A stretch of 64,000 nt of DNA, from contig NZ_KQ954296.1 of the NCBI RefSeq assembly GCF_001519055.1, positions 1 to 64,000 on the forward strand, in the 5' to 3' direction. Below, piece after piece: positions 37,634 to 45,603 of this stretch. The position numbers were made by a program, and so were the translations under genes. The notes under the pieces are model-generated. The model was not told the origin of the DNA, made no database searches, and saw only the letters and a program-made list of their open reading frames with translations. Numbering within the stretch: the stretch's first letter is position 1; each line of letters starts with the position of its first letter. Source of the stretch: Novosphingobium sp. Fuku2-ISO-50 (GTDB lineage Bacteria > Pseudomonadota > Alphaproteobacteria > Sphingomonadales > Sphingomonadaceae).

Positions 37634-37800
37634 CGCCGTTCCCCGCGCAGAATCGCGATATGGTCTGCGAGCAGACGCACATTCATCGCGACGCCGGGCA
37701 CACAAGCTGCGGGCAGGACCAGCCCGAGCGAGCGGACAATCGCTTTATCGTCGAGATCCCGCAGGTGCTCCGGAAAGCGCGGCGTGGTCGTCTCGGTCAT
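37630..37800 (-). CDS. hpxX: AtzG/HpxX-like small amidase subunit (DUF4089)
   Basis: A 56-residue gene. The central stretch LGLVLPAACVPGVAMN followed by VRLLADHIAIL matches the DUF4089 pattern of AtzG and HpxX, small helical proteins that bind and complete the AtzE-type amidase. Its position directly before the AtzE/HpxY gene, with an ATGA overlap, is strong support. It begins three bases after the uraH stop. The N-terminal part (MTETTTPRFPEHL) is not conserved-looking. Confidence 0.8.
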   Translation of the reverse strand: MTETTTPRFPEHLRDLDDKAIVRSLGLVLPAACVPGVAMNVRLLADHIAILRGERR

Positions 37801-37803
37801 GGC

Positions 37804-38154
37804 TCAACTGCCCCGATAGGTGGAATAGCCGTAAGGCGCGACCAGCAAGGGCACATGATAATGCCCGCTTTCGCCCGCTACCCCGAAATCGCCAGAAACC
37901 CCGAAATCTATCGTGACGACATCGAGAAACGGCGGATCGGCCAGTGCCACGCCGCGCGCCCGATAATAGGCCGCCACGCCAAATGCCAGCCGATAGCGGC
38001 CCGGCGTCAGGCGCGGCAAATCCGGGCACCGCCCATCGCCATTGGTCACCCCGCGATAAAGCCCGGCCCCCGCCCCGTCGCTCAGCACGACGTCCACGCC
38101 GACCGCCGGGCAGCCGTGCATGGTGTCAAGCACATGGGTCGACAGCGAGATCAT
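37804..38154 (-). CDS. uraH: 5-hydroxyisourate hydrolase
   Basis: A 116-residue transthyretin-like enzyme that hydrolyses 5-hydroxyisourate to OHCU. The family signatures are intact: STHVLD at the start, an internal RYRLAF segment and the C-terminal HYHVPLL with APYGYSTYRGS. ATG 38154 overlaps the stop of the flavoprotein gene (ATGA). An 18-base in-frame duplication (37880-37908) gives a repeated FGVSGD/FGVAGE, lengthening the loop before HYHVP relative to usual members. The active-site His, Arg and Tyr-Arg-Gly-Ser remain, so activity is expected. Confidence 0.93.
   Translation of the reverse strand: MISLSTHVLDTMHGCPAVGVDVVLSDGAGAGLYRGVTNGDGRCPDLPRLTPGRYRLAFGVAAYYRARGVALADPPFLDVVTIDFGVSGDFGVAGESGHYHVPLLVAPYGYSTYRGS
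37880..37908. repeat. Short in-frame duplication in uraH
   Basis: The 11-base string ACCCCGAAATC occurs twice with an 18-base period. The six-residue insertion it encodes lies in a loop of the 5-hydroxyisourate hydrolase. It looks like a local slippage duplication. Confidence 0.8.
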
Positions 38155-39611
38155 GCCGCCGCCTCGACCGCGCGCGGCCATTCCCCCAGGAATTCGTGAT
38201 CGTCATAGCCGATGAACGCGGCCAGGTTTTCCGCCTTGTCATCGAGAAACAGTTGATCGGCGATCCCGCTGGCGAGCTTTGGCAGGGCCTGTTGCAGCCC
38301 CGACAGCGCCGATGCCGACAAGCCGAGGCTGAGCAGGGCGGAGTAGTTGAACGCGAACAGGCCATAGACCTTGTCGGCAAGTTCGGGCCGGACGGGCAGG
38401 AATTCGAACGCGGGCCCAAGGTAGGGATGCGCGGCGATCAGATCGCGAATGCCCTGCGGCGCGCGCACATCGGCGGGCACCGGCACCACATCGCCCCAGC
38501 GCGCGATCGCCAAGGCGACCTTGCGCAATTCCGGACGCAGCGCGGGATCGCTGATCAGGCCGGTCGACAGAACCACGAAATCAAAGACATGCTCGCCCCT
38601 GGGAGTCGTGACTTTGACCCGCGTCCCGTCATCGATCGCCTCGACATCGAGCCACGGACTGCCAAGGTGCAGATCAAACCCCGGCCAGGCCGCCGCGCGC
38701 GCAAACGTGTCGTTGGTCGGCGGCTGGTTATGGCCCAGAAAACAGGCCATCGCGCGATACTTGTCGGCATCGCCCAACGCCGGAAACCGCGCCGCCAGCC
38801 CGACTTTTTCCATAAACCGGATCGGATTGACACGCGGCAATTCACGGCGGCGCATGAACACGTCAACCGCCGCAACCCCCTCGCCCAGCGCGAAATTGGC
38901 ATTGTCAAAGGCGCTCGCCCCGCCGCCGAGAATGCCGATCCGCTTGCCCGCCATGGCGGTGAAATCGATCGCCTCGCTGGTATGGGCATAGAGCCGGGTC
39001 GGCAGCTTGTCCTTGATCATCGCGGGCGTGTGCCATTCGCCGCCGCCCTGAATGCCCGTGGCCAGCACGACCTTGCGCGCCAGAACCGCATCGCCGCCCC
39101 GCAGTGCCAGCCGAAACAACCCCGGCCCGACCGGCTCGATCGCATCGACTTTCGCCCCGTTGCGCACCGGCAAGTCGAGCACGCGGCGATACCAGCGCAA
39201 GTACGCCATCCAGACCCCGCGCGGAATCTTGTCGAGCGCGGCCCAGCCGTCGGCGCCATGCTGCGCCTCGTACCAGGCGCGAAAGGTCAGGCTGGGCAGC
39301 CCGAAATCGATCGGCGTCAGATCCTTGGGCGTGCGCAGCGTGATCATCCGCGCATAAGTCTCCCACGGGCCTTCGCGCCCCGCTTCGTTTTCATCGACCA
39401 CCACGACATCGTGTACCCCTTCGCGACGCAGGCCAAAGGCCGTGGCAAGCCCCGACTGCCCTCCGCCGATCACCGCGACATCGTGGACATGCTCGCCCTC
39501 GTGCGTGCGCGGGCGGGTCCACGTCGGGCCGGAAAAGCGGGTCAGTTCCAGTTCGCGCGCCACTTGCGCTTCGAGCGCGGGCAGGATCACGGGTTCGGCG
39601 GGCGCGGTCAT
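38151..39611 (-). CDS. FAD/NAD(P)-binding monooxygenase-like flavoprotein
   Basis: A 486-residue two-dinucleotide-fold flavoprotein, like flavin-containing or CzcO-type monooxygenases. The FAD motif GGGQSG is at residues 49-54, an ATG-type motif (LATGIQG) at 183-189, and the NAD(P) motif GGGASA at 229-234. A 45-residue N-terminal extension precedes the first fold. It is coupled at both ends (ATGA) between uraD and uraH, the two enzymes that act just after urate oxidation. No classical uricase, HpxO or PuuD is in the window. The simplest inference is that it hydroxylates urate at C5 using NAD(P)H and O2. It does not look like HpxO, which belongs to the aromatic-hydroxylase group. Confidence 0.8.
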   Translation of the reverse strand: MTAPAEPVILPALEAQVARELELTRFSGPTWTRPRTHEGEHVHDVAVIGGGQSGLATAFGLRREGVHDVVVVDENEAGREGPWETYARMITLRTPKDLTPIDFGLPSLTFRAWYEAQHGADGWAALDKIPRGVWMAYLRWYRRVLDLPVRNGAKVDAIEPVGPGLFRLALRGGDAVLARKVVLATGIQGGGEWHTPAMIKDKLPTRLYAHTSEAIDFTAMAGKRIGILGGGASAFDNANFALGEGVAAVDVFMRRRELPRVNPIRFMEKVGLAARFPALGDADKYRAMACFLGHNQPPTNDTFARAAAWPGFDLHLGSPWLDVEAIDDGTRVKVTTPRGEHVFDFVVLSTGLISDPALRPELRKVALAIARWGDVVPVPADVRAPQGIRDLIAAHPYLGPAFEFLPVRPELADKVYGLFAFNYSALLSLGLSASALSGLQQALPKLASGIADQLFLDDKAENLAAFIGYDDHEFLGEWPRAVEAAA

Positions 39612-40048
39612 GCCATATCCTCCAGTCTGAGTTTCACGATTCTGCCGATTTCGGCGAGCGCGGTGGCGATTTCGGTCGGCCCGTCATGGCCGAGGCGGGC
39701 CTGCATCGCGGCGAGAATCCCCGCCTTGTCGGTCAGGCGCACACAGATGATGAACGGAACGCCGAACTTTTCGCGATATGCGGCGTTAAGCGCATGAAAC
39801 CGCGCGTATTCCTCTTCGGTCAGCCGGTCGAGCCCGGCGCTGGCCTGTTCGGCGGCGCTCGCGTTGGTCAACGTCCCGTCGATCGCCGCCTTGCCCGCCA
39901 ATTCGGGGTGGGCGCGGATCAGCGCGAGCTGTTCATCCGCGCTTGCGGCATGGACCACCGCCATAAGGTCGACATGGCGATCACCGCTCGAAGGCGCGGC
40001 ATCGGCGCGCGCCTCGACCCAGGGGCTATGTTCGAACAGCGCGGTCAA
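39608..40048 (-). CDS. uraD: OHCU decarboxylase
   Basis: A 146-residue 2-oxo-4-hydroxy-4-carboxy-5-ureidoimidazoline decarboxylase that makes S-allantoin. Signatures are FEHSPWVEARA, IRAHPELAGKA with the catalytic His, SAAEQASAGLD with the Glu, and YREKFGVPFIICVR. The only usable start is TTG at 40048, overlapping the hpxZ stop (TTGA), because an in-frame stop lies a few codons upstream. The protein therefore lacks roughly 10-20 N-terminal residues common in the family, but all catalytic motifs are kept. Confidence 0.92.
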   Translation of the reverse strand: MTALFEHSPWVEARADAAPSSGDRHVDLMAVVHAASADEQLALIRAHPELAGKAAIDGTLTNASAAEQASAGLDRLTEEEYARFHALNAAYREKFGVPFIICVRLTDKAGILAAMQARLGHDGPTEIATALAEIGRIVKLRLEDMA

Positions 40049-40425
40049 TGCGTGACCCCTTCAAGGCTGACATGGGCGGAAACGACTTTCCAGCCATCGG
40101 CAAAGCGCACCCACGATTGCGTCTGGCGGCCGCGCCGGTCTGACCCTTCGCGAAAGAATTCGGCATCGGCGGTGGCAAAGCTGTCGCCATAGACCGTGAT
40201 CGCCACGCGCCCCAGTCGCCGCTGCGGCGAGCCGCCGCGCCCTTTGCGAAATTCGCGGATTTCGTCGATTCCATAGAGAACTTCACCGACGCCATAGCGA
40301 TTGGTGGTCGGCGCATCATGAAACAGCGCGTCCATTGCCGGAATGTCGTCGGCCATCAGCGCGCGTTCGTATTCGTGAAACGCGGCGGTCACTTCGGCCA
40401 GCAGGATGGGATCATCGATGGTCAT
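40045..40425 (-). CDS. hpxZ: HpxZ/AtzH-like protein (DUF3225, NTF2 fold)
   Basis: A 126-residue SnoaL/NTF2-like protein of the HpxZ/AtzH type (DUF3225). The pattern includes FHEYERALMADDIPAMDALF, TNRYGVGEVLYGIDEI and a C-terminal TQSWVRFADGWKVVSAHVSL. HpxZ accompanies HpxWXY in Klebsiella oxalurate/oxamate catabolism, and AtzH has been linked to cyanurate breakdown. The precise role is unsettled. Both ends are coupled to neighbours by four-base overlaps. A small hydrolase or a lyase for an unstable carbamate intermediate would fit. Confidence 0.88.
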   Translation of the reverse strand: MTIDDPILLAEVTAAFHEYERALMADDIPAMDALFHDAPTTNRYGVGEVLYGIDEIREFRKGRGGSPQRRLGRVAITVYGDSFATADAEFFREGSDRRGRQTQSWVRFADGWKVVSAHVSLEGVTH

Positions 40426-41303
40426 GCAGGATGCGCCTCGATCCAGTGGCGGGCAATGTCGATGCGGCGGGTGATCCAGGCGTCGCCACTGGCCAGGACA
40501 TGGTCGACAAACCGGGCGACCGCGCGCGCTCTGCCGGGGCGACCGGCAATGCGGCCATGCAGGCCCACGCTCATCATCCGCCCGCCTTCGTCGCGCAACT
40601 GGTCAAACGTGTCGCGCAAATAGCGAAAGAACTGCTCGCCCTCGGTAAATCCGTTGAGCGCGACGATCTTCATGTCATTGGCATCGAGGCTGTAGGGCAC
40701 GATCAACTGCGGCGTGCCATGGCGGCGATCCCAATAAGGCACATCGTCGGCATAGCTGTCGGCATCATAGACAAAGCCGCCTTCCTCGACGACCAGCGCC
40801 GCAGTCTGCGGACTGGTGCGCCCCTGATACCAGCCCAGCGGGCGACTGCCGGTCAGGCGGGTGTGAAGCGCGATCGCCTGCGCGATATGGTCGCGCTCGA
40901 TCTCTGCGGGCACATCCTGATAATCGATCCAGCGATGGCCGTGGCTGGCCACTTCCCAGTCGGCCTTGAGCATCGCGTCGACAGCGGCGGGGTTCATGGC
41001 CAGCGCCGTCGCCACGCCGAACACCGTGACAGGCACCTGCCGCTCGGCAAACAGCCGGTGCAGGCGCCAGAAACCGGCACGGCTGCCATATTCGTAAAGG
41101 CTTTCCATCGCCATGGCACGCGCCGGATGACGCGCAGCGCCGACCATCTCCGACAGGAACCCTTCGGACAGCGCATCGCCGTTGAGCACGCAGTTTTCGG
41201 CACCTTCTTCGTAATTGATCACGAATTGCACCGCGACGCGCGCGCCGCCCGGCCAGCGCGCCTCGGGCGGGTTTGCGCCATAGCCGACCAGATCGCGCGT
41301 CAT
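40422..41303 (-). CDS. puuE: Allantoinase, PuuE type
   Basis: A 293-residue polysaccharide-deacetylase-fold protein of the PuuE allantoinase group, which opens the allantoin ring to allantoate without a bound metal cofactor being essential in characterised members. Typical stretches are VQFVINYEEGAENCVL, SLYEYGSRAGFWRLHRLF, ASHGHRWIDYQDV, GWYQGRTSPQT and VYDADSYADDVPYW. ATG 41303 overlaps the transaminase stop (ATGA). Length is normal. Its neighbours on both sides are the preceding and following pathway enzymes. Confidence 0.93.
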   Translation of the reverse strand: MTRDLVGYGANPPEARWPGGARVAVQFVINYEEGAENCVLNGDALSEGFLSEMVGAARHPARAMAMESLYEYGSRAGFWRLHRLFAERQVPVTVFGVATALAMNPAAVDAMLKADWEVASHGHRWIDYQDVPAEIERDHIAQAIALHTRLTGSRPLGWYQGRTSPQTAALVVEEGGFVYDADSYADDVPYWDRRHGTPQLIVPYSLDANDMKIVALNGFTEGEQFFRYLRDTFDQLRDEGGRMMSVGLHGRIAGRPGRARAVARFVDHVLASGDAWITRRIDIARHWIEAHPA

Positions 41304-42538
41304 ACCGTCGCATCCCACGCGGCAAGGGCCGCAGGCACCGCTTCGCCCAGCGGCACCGCATGGCCATGCGCCTGCAACGTCGCCTCCAGCGCGGCGAGTG
41401 TCAGCAGGACTTTGTGCTTCATCGCGTTATAGCCCATCGCGCCCAGTCGCCAGACTTTGCCGACCAGCGGCCCGAACGCCGTGCCGATCTCGATCTCGAA
41501 CGCTTCGCGCATCATCGCACGCACGCTTTCGCCGTCGACCCCGGCGGGGATATACACACCCGTCACATTGGTCATGCGGTGCGCATCCTCGCCAAACAGA
41601 GTCAGCCCCATCGCACGCAACCCTGCGCTCATCGCCGCGCCCGCCGCCTTGTGCCGGGCAAAGCGCGCGGGCAACCCTTCCGCCAGGGCGATGCGCGCGC
41701 ATTCGCGGGCGCCATAGAGCATCGTGGTCGCTTCGGTATGGTGGTTGAGCCGCTTTTCGCTCCAGTAATCCATGATCATCGCCAGATCGAAATAGTTCGA
41801 TGCGATGCGCGCGGCGGGGCCGTCGACCGCGCCTGCCGCACGGATGCCCTTTTCATCATGGCGGCGGGTAAAGATGTGTTCGGCGGCGGCGTCGGAAATG
41901 GTGATCGGCGCGGTGCCCGAAGGCCCGCCGAGGCATTTCTGCAAACCGCCGGTAATCACGTCGGCGCCCCAGCGATCGGCGGCAATCTCCATCCCGCCCA
42001 GCGTCGCGGTGGCATCGACATAGACAAAGGCACCCACTTCGCGCGCGATCGAGCCGATCCCGTCGAGCGGCTGCGCCATCGTCGTCGAGGTATCGCCATG
42101 GACCGTGGCGATCACGCGCGGCCTGATCCGCAGCGCCGCCGTGCGGATGGCATCCATCGGCACGACTTCGCCCCAGGGCGCATCGACCGTTTCGAACCGC
42201 GCGCCGATCCGCGTCAGGATTTCCTGGAGCAACAGGCCAAAGCGCCCGAAATTGACCACCAGCACGGTTTCGCCCGGCAAAACCAGGCTGACCAGAGCGG
42301 CCTCGATCCCGGCGCGCGCGGTGCCGTCGATCAGCATGGTCCAGCGGTTTTGCGTGCCGAATACCGGGCGATAGAGCGCCATGACCTGATTCATGTAAGC
42401 GGTCATTTCGGGGTCGAACTGGCCCAACAGGTCTGCGCTCATCGCGCGCAACACGCGCGGATGGGCATTGACCGGGCCCGGCCCCATCAACAGGCGCTGC
42501 GGGGGATCGATCTCGCCAAACAGCAGCGGGTCAAGCAC
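41300..42538 (-). CDS. pucG: (S)-ureidoglycine-glyoxylate transaminase
   Basis: A 412-residue fold-type I PLP aminotransferase of the alanine-glyoxylate/ureidoglycine-glyoxylate group. The start is GTG 42538 with GGGAG six bases upstream. Motifs include LLMGPGPVNAHPRVL, ATVHGDTSTTM, VYVDATATLGG and the PLP lysine K201 in GGLQKCLGG. PucG transfers the amino group of ureidoglycine to glyoxylate, giving oxalurate and glycine. The neighbouring allantoate amidohydrolase would supply ureidoglycine, and the HpxWXYZ set would use oxalurate, so PucG is more likely than a plain serine- or alanine-glyoxylate enzyme. Confidence 0.88.
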   Translation of the reverse strand: MLDPLLFGEIDPPQRLLMGPGPVNAHPRVLRAMSADLLGQFDPEMTAYMNQVMALYRPVFGTQNRWTMLIDGTARAGIEAALVSLVLPGETVLVVNFGRFGLLLQEILTRIGARFETVDAPWGEVVPMDAIRTAALRIRPRVIATVHGDTSTTMAQPLDGIGSIAREVGAFVYVDATATLGGMEIAADRWGADVITGGLQKCLGGPSGTAPITISDAAAEHIFTRRHDEKGIRAAGAVDGPAARIASNYFDLAMIMDYWSEKRLNHHTEATTMLYGARECARIALAEGLPARFARHKAAGAAMSAGLRAMGLTLFGEDAHRMTNVTGVYIPAGVDGESVRAMMREAFEIEIGTAFGPLVGKVWRLGAMGYNAMKHKVLLTLAALEATLQAHGHAVPLGEAVPAALAAWDATV

Positions 42539-43766
42539 AGGTTTCTCCCAATTTCGCGATAAAGCCCAACATGACGGCAAGCGCCGCCTCGGCATCGGCA
42601 GGGTCGACATGTTCGCCCGGATTATGGCTGATCCCGCCGCGACAGCGCAGAAACAGCATGGCCGCCGGGGCCAGCGCGGCCATGACCATCGCATCGTGCC
42701 CGGCGCCCGAAACCAGTCGGCGCGGAGCGTGCCCGGCCTCGACCAGCGACGCCTCCAGCAGATCCATCAGGCGCGGATCGCAAGGGCTTGCGGGCAAAGT
42801 GTGAACCCGCTCGACATGGAATTCGAGATCCCGCCGGTCGGCAATCGAACGGATCGCATCGAGCATCGCCTCGGCCGCGTCATCGCGCCGGGCTTCCGCA
42901 CCGGAACGGACATCGATGGTAAAGCGCACTTCGCCGGGGATGACATTCGCCGCGCCGGGCAAGGCCTCGAGCCGCCCCACCGTGGCCACGCAATCGCCGC
43001 CCGCCTCGCGCGCGATCCGCTCGATCGCCAGCACCATTTCGGCAGCTCCTGCCAGGGCATCGCGGCGCAACGCCATCGAACTGGTCCCGGCGTGCCCCGC
43101 CAAGCCCTTGATCACGGCCGCAAACCGCACTTGCGCGGCAATTCCGGTCACCACGCCGAGCGCCAGCCCTTCGGCCTCCAACACCGGGCCTTGTTCGATA
43201 TGCGCTTCGAGATAGGCGAGCGCACCGGGATGGCGCGCCTCGATCATGCGTTCGGGCGTCGAGCCGAACATGGCGAGCGCCCTCGCGAGCGACGTGCCTG
43301 CGTCGTCGGCCATCGCGGGCACCGCGTCCAGCGTTCCTGCCAGCGCCTTGCTGGTCAGCATGGCGGCGGGAAAGCGGCTGCCTTCCTCGTCGCCAAAGGC
43401 AATCACTTCGATCGCAAAGGGCATCCGGCGCCCCTCGGCATAAAGCGCGGCGACGCATTCGATCCCCAGCATCACGCCAAGCGGCCCGTCGTAGAAACCG
43501 GCATCGCGCACGCTGTCGATATGGCTGGCGATGATCAGCGGGGGGCCCTCGGCAGTCCCTTCGTAGCGCCCGATCAGGTTGATCGCGGGATCGATCCGCG
43601 TTGCCATCCCCGCTTCGTGCATCCACGCCGCCACGCGATCGAGCGCTGCGCGATGCGCCGGCGTCAGATAGCCGCGCCAGAGCGCGCCCGGCGTGTCCGA
43701 AAACGGCGCACGGCCCAGTTCGTCGCAGCGCGCCACGGCCCGCGCACCGCCGGAAAGGGCATTCAC
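42531..43766 (-). CDS. allC: Allantoate amidohydrolase (M20 family)
   Basis: A 411-residue binuclear-metal M20-family amidohydrolase of the allantoate amidohydrolase/N-carbamoyl amino acid hydrolase group. Metal and substrate motifs are ASHIDSVRDAGFYDGPLGV, FGDEEGSRFP, EAHIEQGPVLE, GHAGTSSMALRRD and a late GGISHNPGEH. The start is GTG 43766, overlapping the hpxW stop (GTGA). The frame runs on to 44336, but that part is not protein-like. The enzyme releases ammonia and CO2 from allantoate to give ureidoglycine. An N-carbamoylase is excluded mainly by context. Confidence 0.9.
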   Translation of the reverse strand: MNALSGGARAVARCDELGRAPFSDTPGALWRGYLTPAHRAALDRVAAWMHEAGMATRIDPAINLIGRYEGTAEGPPLIIASHIDSVRDAGFYDGPLGVMLGIECVAALYAEGRRMPFAIEVIAFGDEEGSRFPAAMLTSKALAGTLDAVPAMADDAGTSLARALAMFGSTPERMIEARHPGALAYLEAHIEQGPVLEAEGLALGVVTGIAAQVRFAAVIKGLAGHAGTSSMALRRDALAGAAEMVLAIERIAREAGGDCVATVGRLEALPGAANVIPGEVRFTIDVRSGAEARRDDAAEAMLDAIRSIADRRDLEFHVERVHTLPASPCDPRLMDLLEASLVEAGHAPRRLVSGAGHDAMVMAALAPAAMLFLRCRGGISHNPGEHVDPADAEAALAVMLGFIAKLGETCA

Positions 43767-45340
43767 CACCCCGCAGCCTCGCCATCGCTGCGCGGATCGC
43801 TCGCGCCGTCGATCCGGCCATCGGCATGGCGCACCAGCGCACCGGCATGCCCCATCATCGCGGTCGGCGGCCCGACGCGTTCGACCTCGTGCCCCGCTGC
43901 GGCCAGCTGCGCATAGACTTCGGGCGCGAAACCGTCCTCGATCTTGAGCGTGGTCGAATTTTCGCCCCAGGTCCGCCCCAAAAGCCAGCGCGGCGCGCTG
44001 ATCGCGTCTTGCAGGTCCACGCCATAGCGGGCGTAGCGGCTGAACAATGCAGCCTGCGTCTGCGGCTGCCCCTCCCCGCCCATCGTGCCATACGCCATGA
44101 TCCGGCCATCGTTCAGCACCGCCAGCGCGGGATTCAGCGTGTGAAACGGCTTGCGCCCCGGCTTCAGCGCATTCCAGCCCGTTTCGGCAAGACGGAACGA
44201 CGCGCCCCGGTTTTGCCAGGTAATCCCCGTTTCGGGCAGGACCAGCCCCGAACCGAATTCGAAATAAGTGCTCTGAATGCACGAGACCACCTGCCCGCGC
44301 GCATCGACCGCGCCGAACCAGCAGGTATCGCCCCATTGGCTCGGCTGCGGCCAGGGCAAGGCGCGCGCCGGATCGATCGCCGCCGCCATGCCATCGAGCG
44401 CGGCACCATCATCGAGCAGGGCTTGCGGATCGGCCTCCATCAGCGCTGGATCCCCGCAATGCCTGTCGCGCCACACAAACGCCTGCTTGGTCGCTTCGAC
44501 CAGCCCGTGGAGATGGGCAAAGCGATCCGGCTCGTCTGCCCGCAGCCGGTCGAACAGCGCCAGAATCAACAGCGAGGCCACCCCTTGCGTCGGCGGGGCG
44601 GAATTATAGAGCGTGCCAAGGCCGGTTTCGACATGCAACGGCGCGGGCCGGGTCGCGGCATGGGCGGCAAGGTCTTCGGCGGCGACCGGGCTGCCCAACG
44701 CGGCCAGATCCGCCGCGATGTCACGGCCAAGCGCCCCGCGATAGAAACTGTCCAACCCCTCATCGACCAAACGGCGCAAGGTGCGCGCCAGCACGGGCTG
44801 ACGCAAAGTGTCGCCCGCGCAAAGGGCGCGGCCCCCGGGCTCGAAAATCGCGCGATAGGCGCCGGGCTGCGGGCGCAATTCCGGCCCTTTGGCCTCGGCA
44901 ATCGCCGCGCCGCCCGCCGTTACCGCCACGCCCGCTTCGGCATGGACGATCGCATCGCGCAGCAGACGCGACAGCGGCAAAGTCCCGCTGTCGCTCGCCA
45001 GCGCAGCTTCCCAGCCGGAAATCGTGCCCGCCACCGTATTCGCGGCCAGAGGCCCGCGCCACGGCACCGCCGCAAGCCCGGCATAGCGCGCAAGATCGGC
45101 CTTTGCCGCCGCGCCGCCGCAGCCATGGATGCCGTGAATGCGCCCGTCCGGCTCGCGGATCAGCCAAAAGCCGTCGCCGCCGATCCCGGTCATGTGCGGA
45201 TAGACGACGGCCAGCGCTGCCGCCACGGCCACGCAAGCCTCGACCGCCGTGCCGCCGTCCTGCAACACCGACAGCCCGGCGCGGCTGGCCAGAGCATGCG
45301 GCGCAGTAACCATGCCGCCCAGCGAATGCGCGGTTTTCAT
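43763..45340 (-). CDS. hpxW: Oxamate amidohydrolase, gamma-glutamyltransferase fold
   Basis: A 525-residue Ntn-hydrolase of the gamma-glutamyltransferase superfamily. The probable autocatalytic nucleophile is T339 in WGDTCWFGAVD, and the chain would be cut before it into large and small subunits. It has GGTAVEACVAVAAALAVVYP and GIGGDGFWLI near the N-terminus and GTMGGEGQPQTQ in the small subunit. There is no signal peptide, unlike periplasmic GGT, which fits HpxW oxamate amidohydrolase (oxamate to oxalate and ammonia). It is the first gene of the eleven-gene operon. ATG 45340 is used, with a GGGGGA stretch about 12 bases upstream. Confidence 0.87.
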   Translation of the reverse strand: MKTAHSLGGMVTAPHALASRAGLSVLQDGGTAVEACVAVAAALAVVYPHMTGIGGDGFWLIREPDGRIHGIHGCGGAAAKADLARYAGLAAVPWRGPLAANTVAGTISGWEAALASDSGTLPLSRLLRDAIVHAEAGVAVTAGGAAIAEAKGPELRPQPGAYRAIFEPGGRALCAGDTLRQPVLARTLRRLVDEGLDSFYRGALGRDIAADLAALGSPVAAEDLAAHAATRPAPLHVETGLGTLYNSAPPTQGVASLLILALFDRLRADEPDRFAHLHGLVEATKQAFVWRDRHCGDPALMEADPQALLDDGAALDGMAAAIDPARALPWPQPSQWGDTCWFGAVDARGQVVSCIQSTYFEFGSGLVLPETGITWQNRGASFRLAETGWNALKPGRKPFHTLNPALAVLNDGRIMAYGTMGGEGQPQTQAALFSRYARYGVDLQDAISAPRWLLGRTWGENSTTLKIEDGFAPEVYAQLAAAGHEVERVGPPTAMMGHAGALVRHADGRIDGASDPRSDGEAAGW

Positions 45341-45603
45341 GACTGACAGTCCCCCATTTGCGGGAGTTTCTCCCCGAATTGCCAAACCACCAGCGACAAG
45401 GCGGGCTGCTGCACGTTTGGGATCTGCCGGGGTTTGTGTTCGAAATCCATCGCCGAATTTCGCAAGAAGCGTTCTCAATATGAGGACACCCGTCCGCCAA
45501 CGCGCTTGCCGCCCCGCAGCGCGAGCACATTTTCAAACCATAAGGGTGCTGCCCCTTCGCAAAATTCGGTCTAAATGGATGATCCGAGCCGGAGACGCCG
45601 TCG
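45341..45603. promoter_or_regulatory. Divergent promoter region, urate operon / LysR
   Basis: These 263 bases lie between hpxW (minus) and the LysR gene (plus). LysR-type regulators usually bind such divergent regions and control both sides. I cannot point to one clear T-N11-A operator, but the layout makes this the likely control region of the whole purine operon. Confidence 0.6.

Noticed and set aside
42531..44336. Extended 601-residue reading of the allantoate amidohydrolase
   Set aside because: The extra N-terminal part overlaps hpxW in another frame and is Arg/Ala/Gly-rich without domain features. GTG 43766 overlaps the hpxW stop and gives the normal length.
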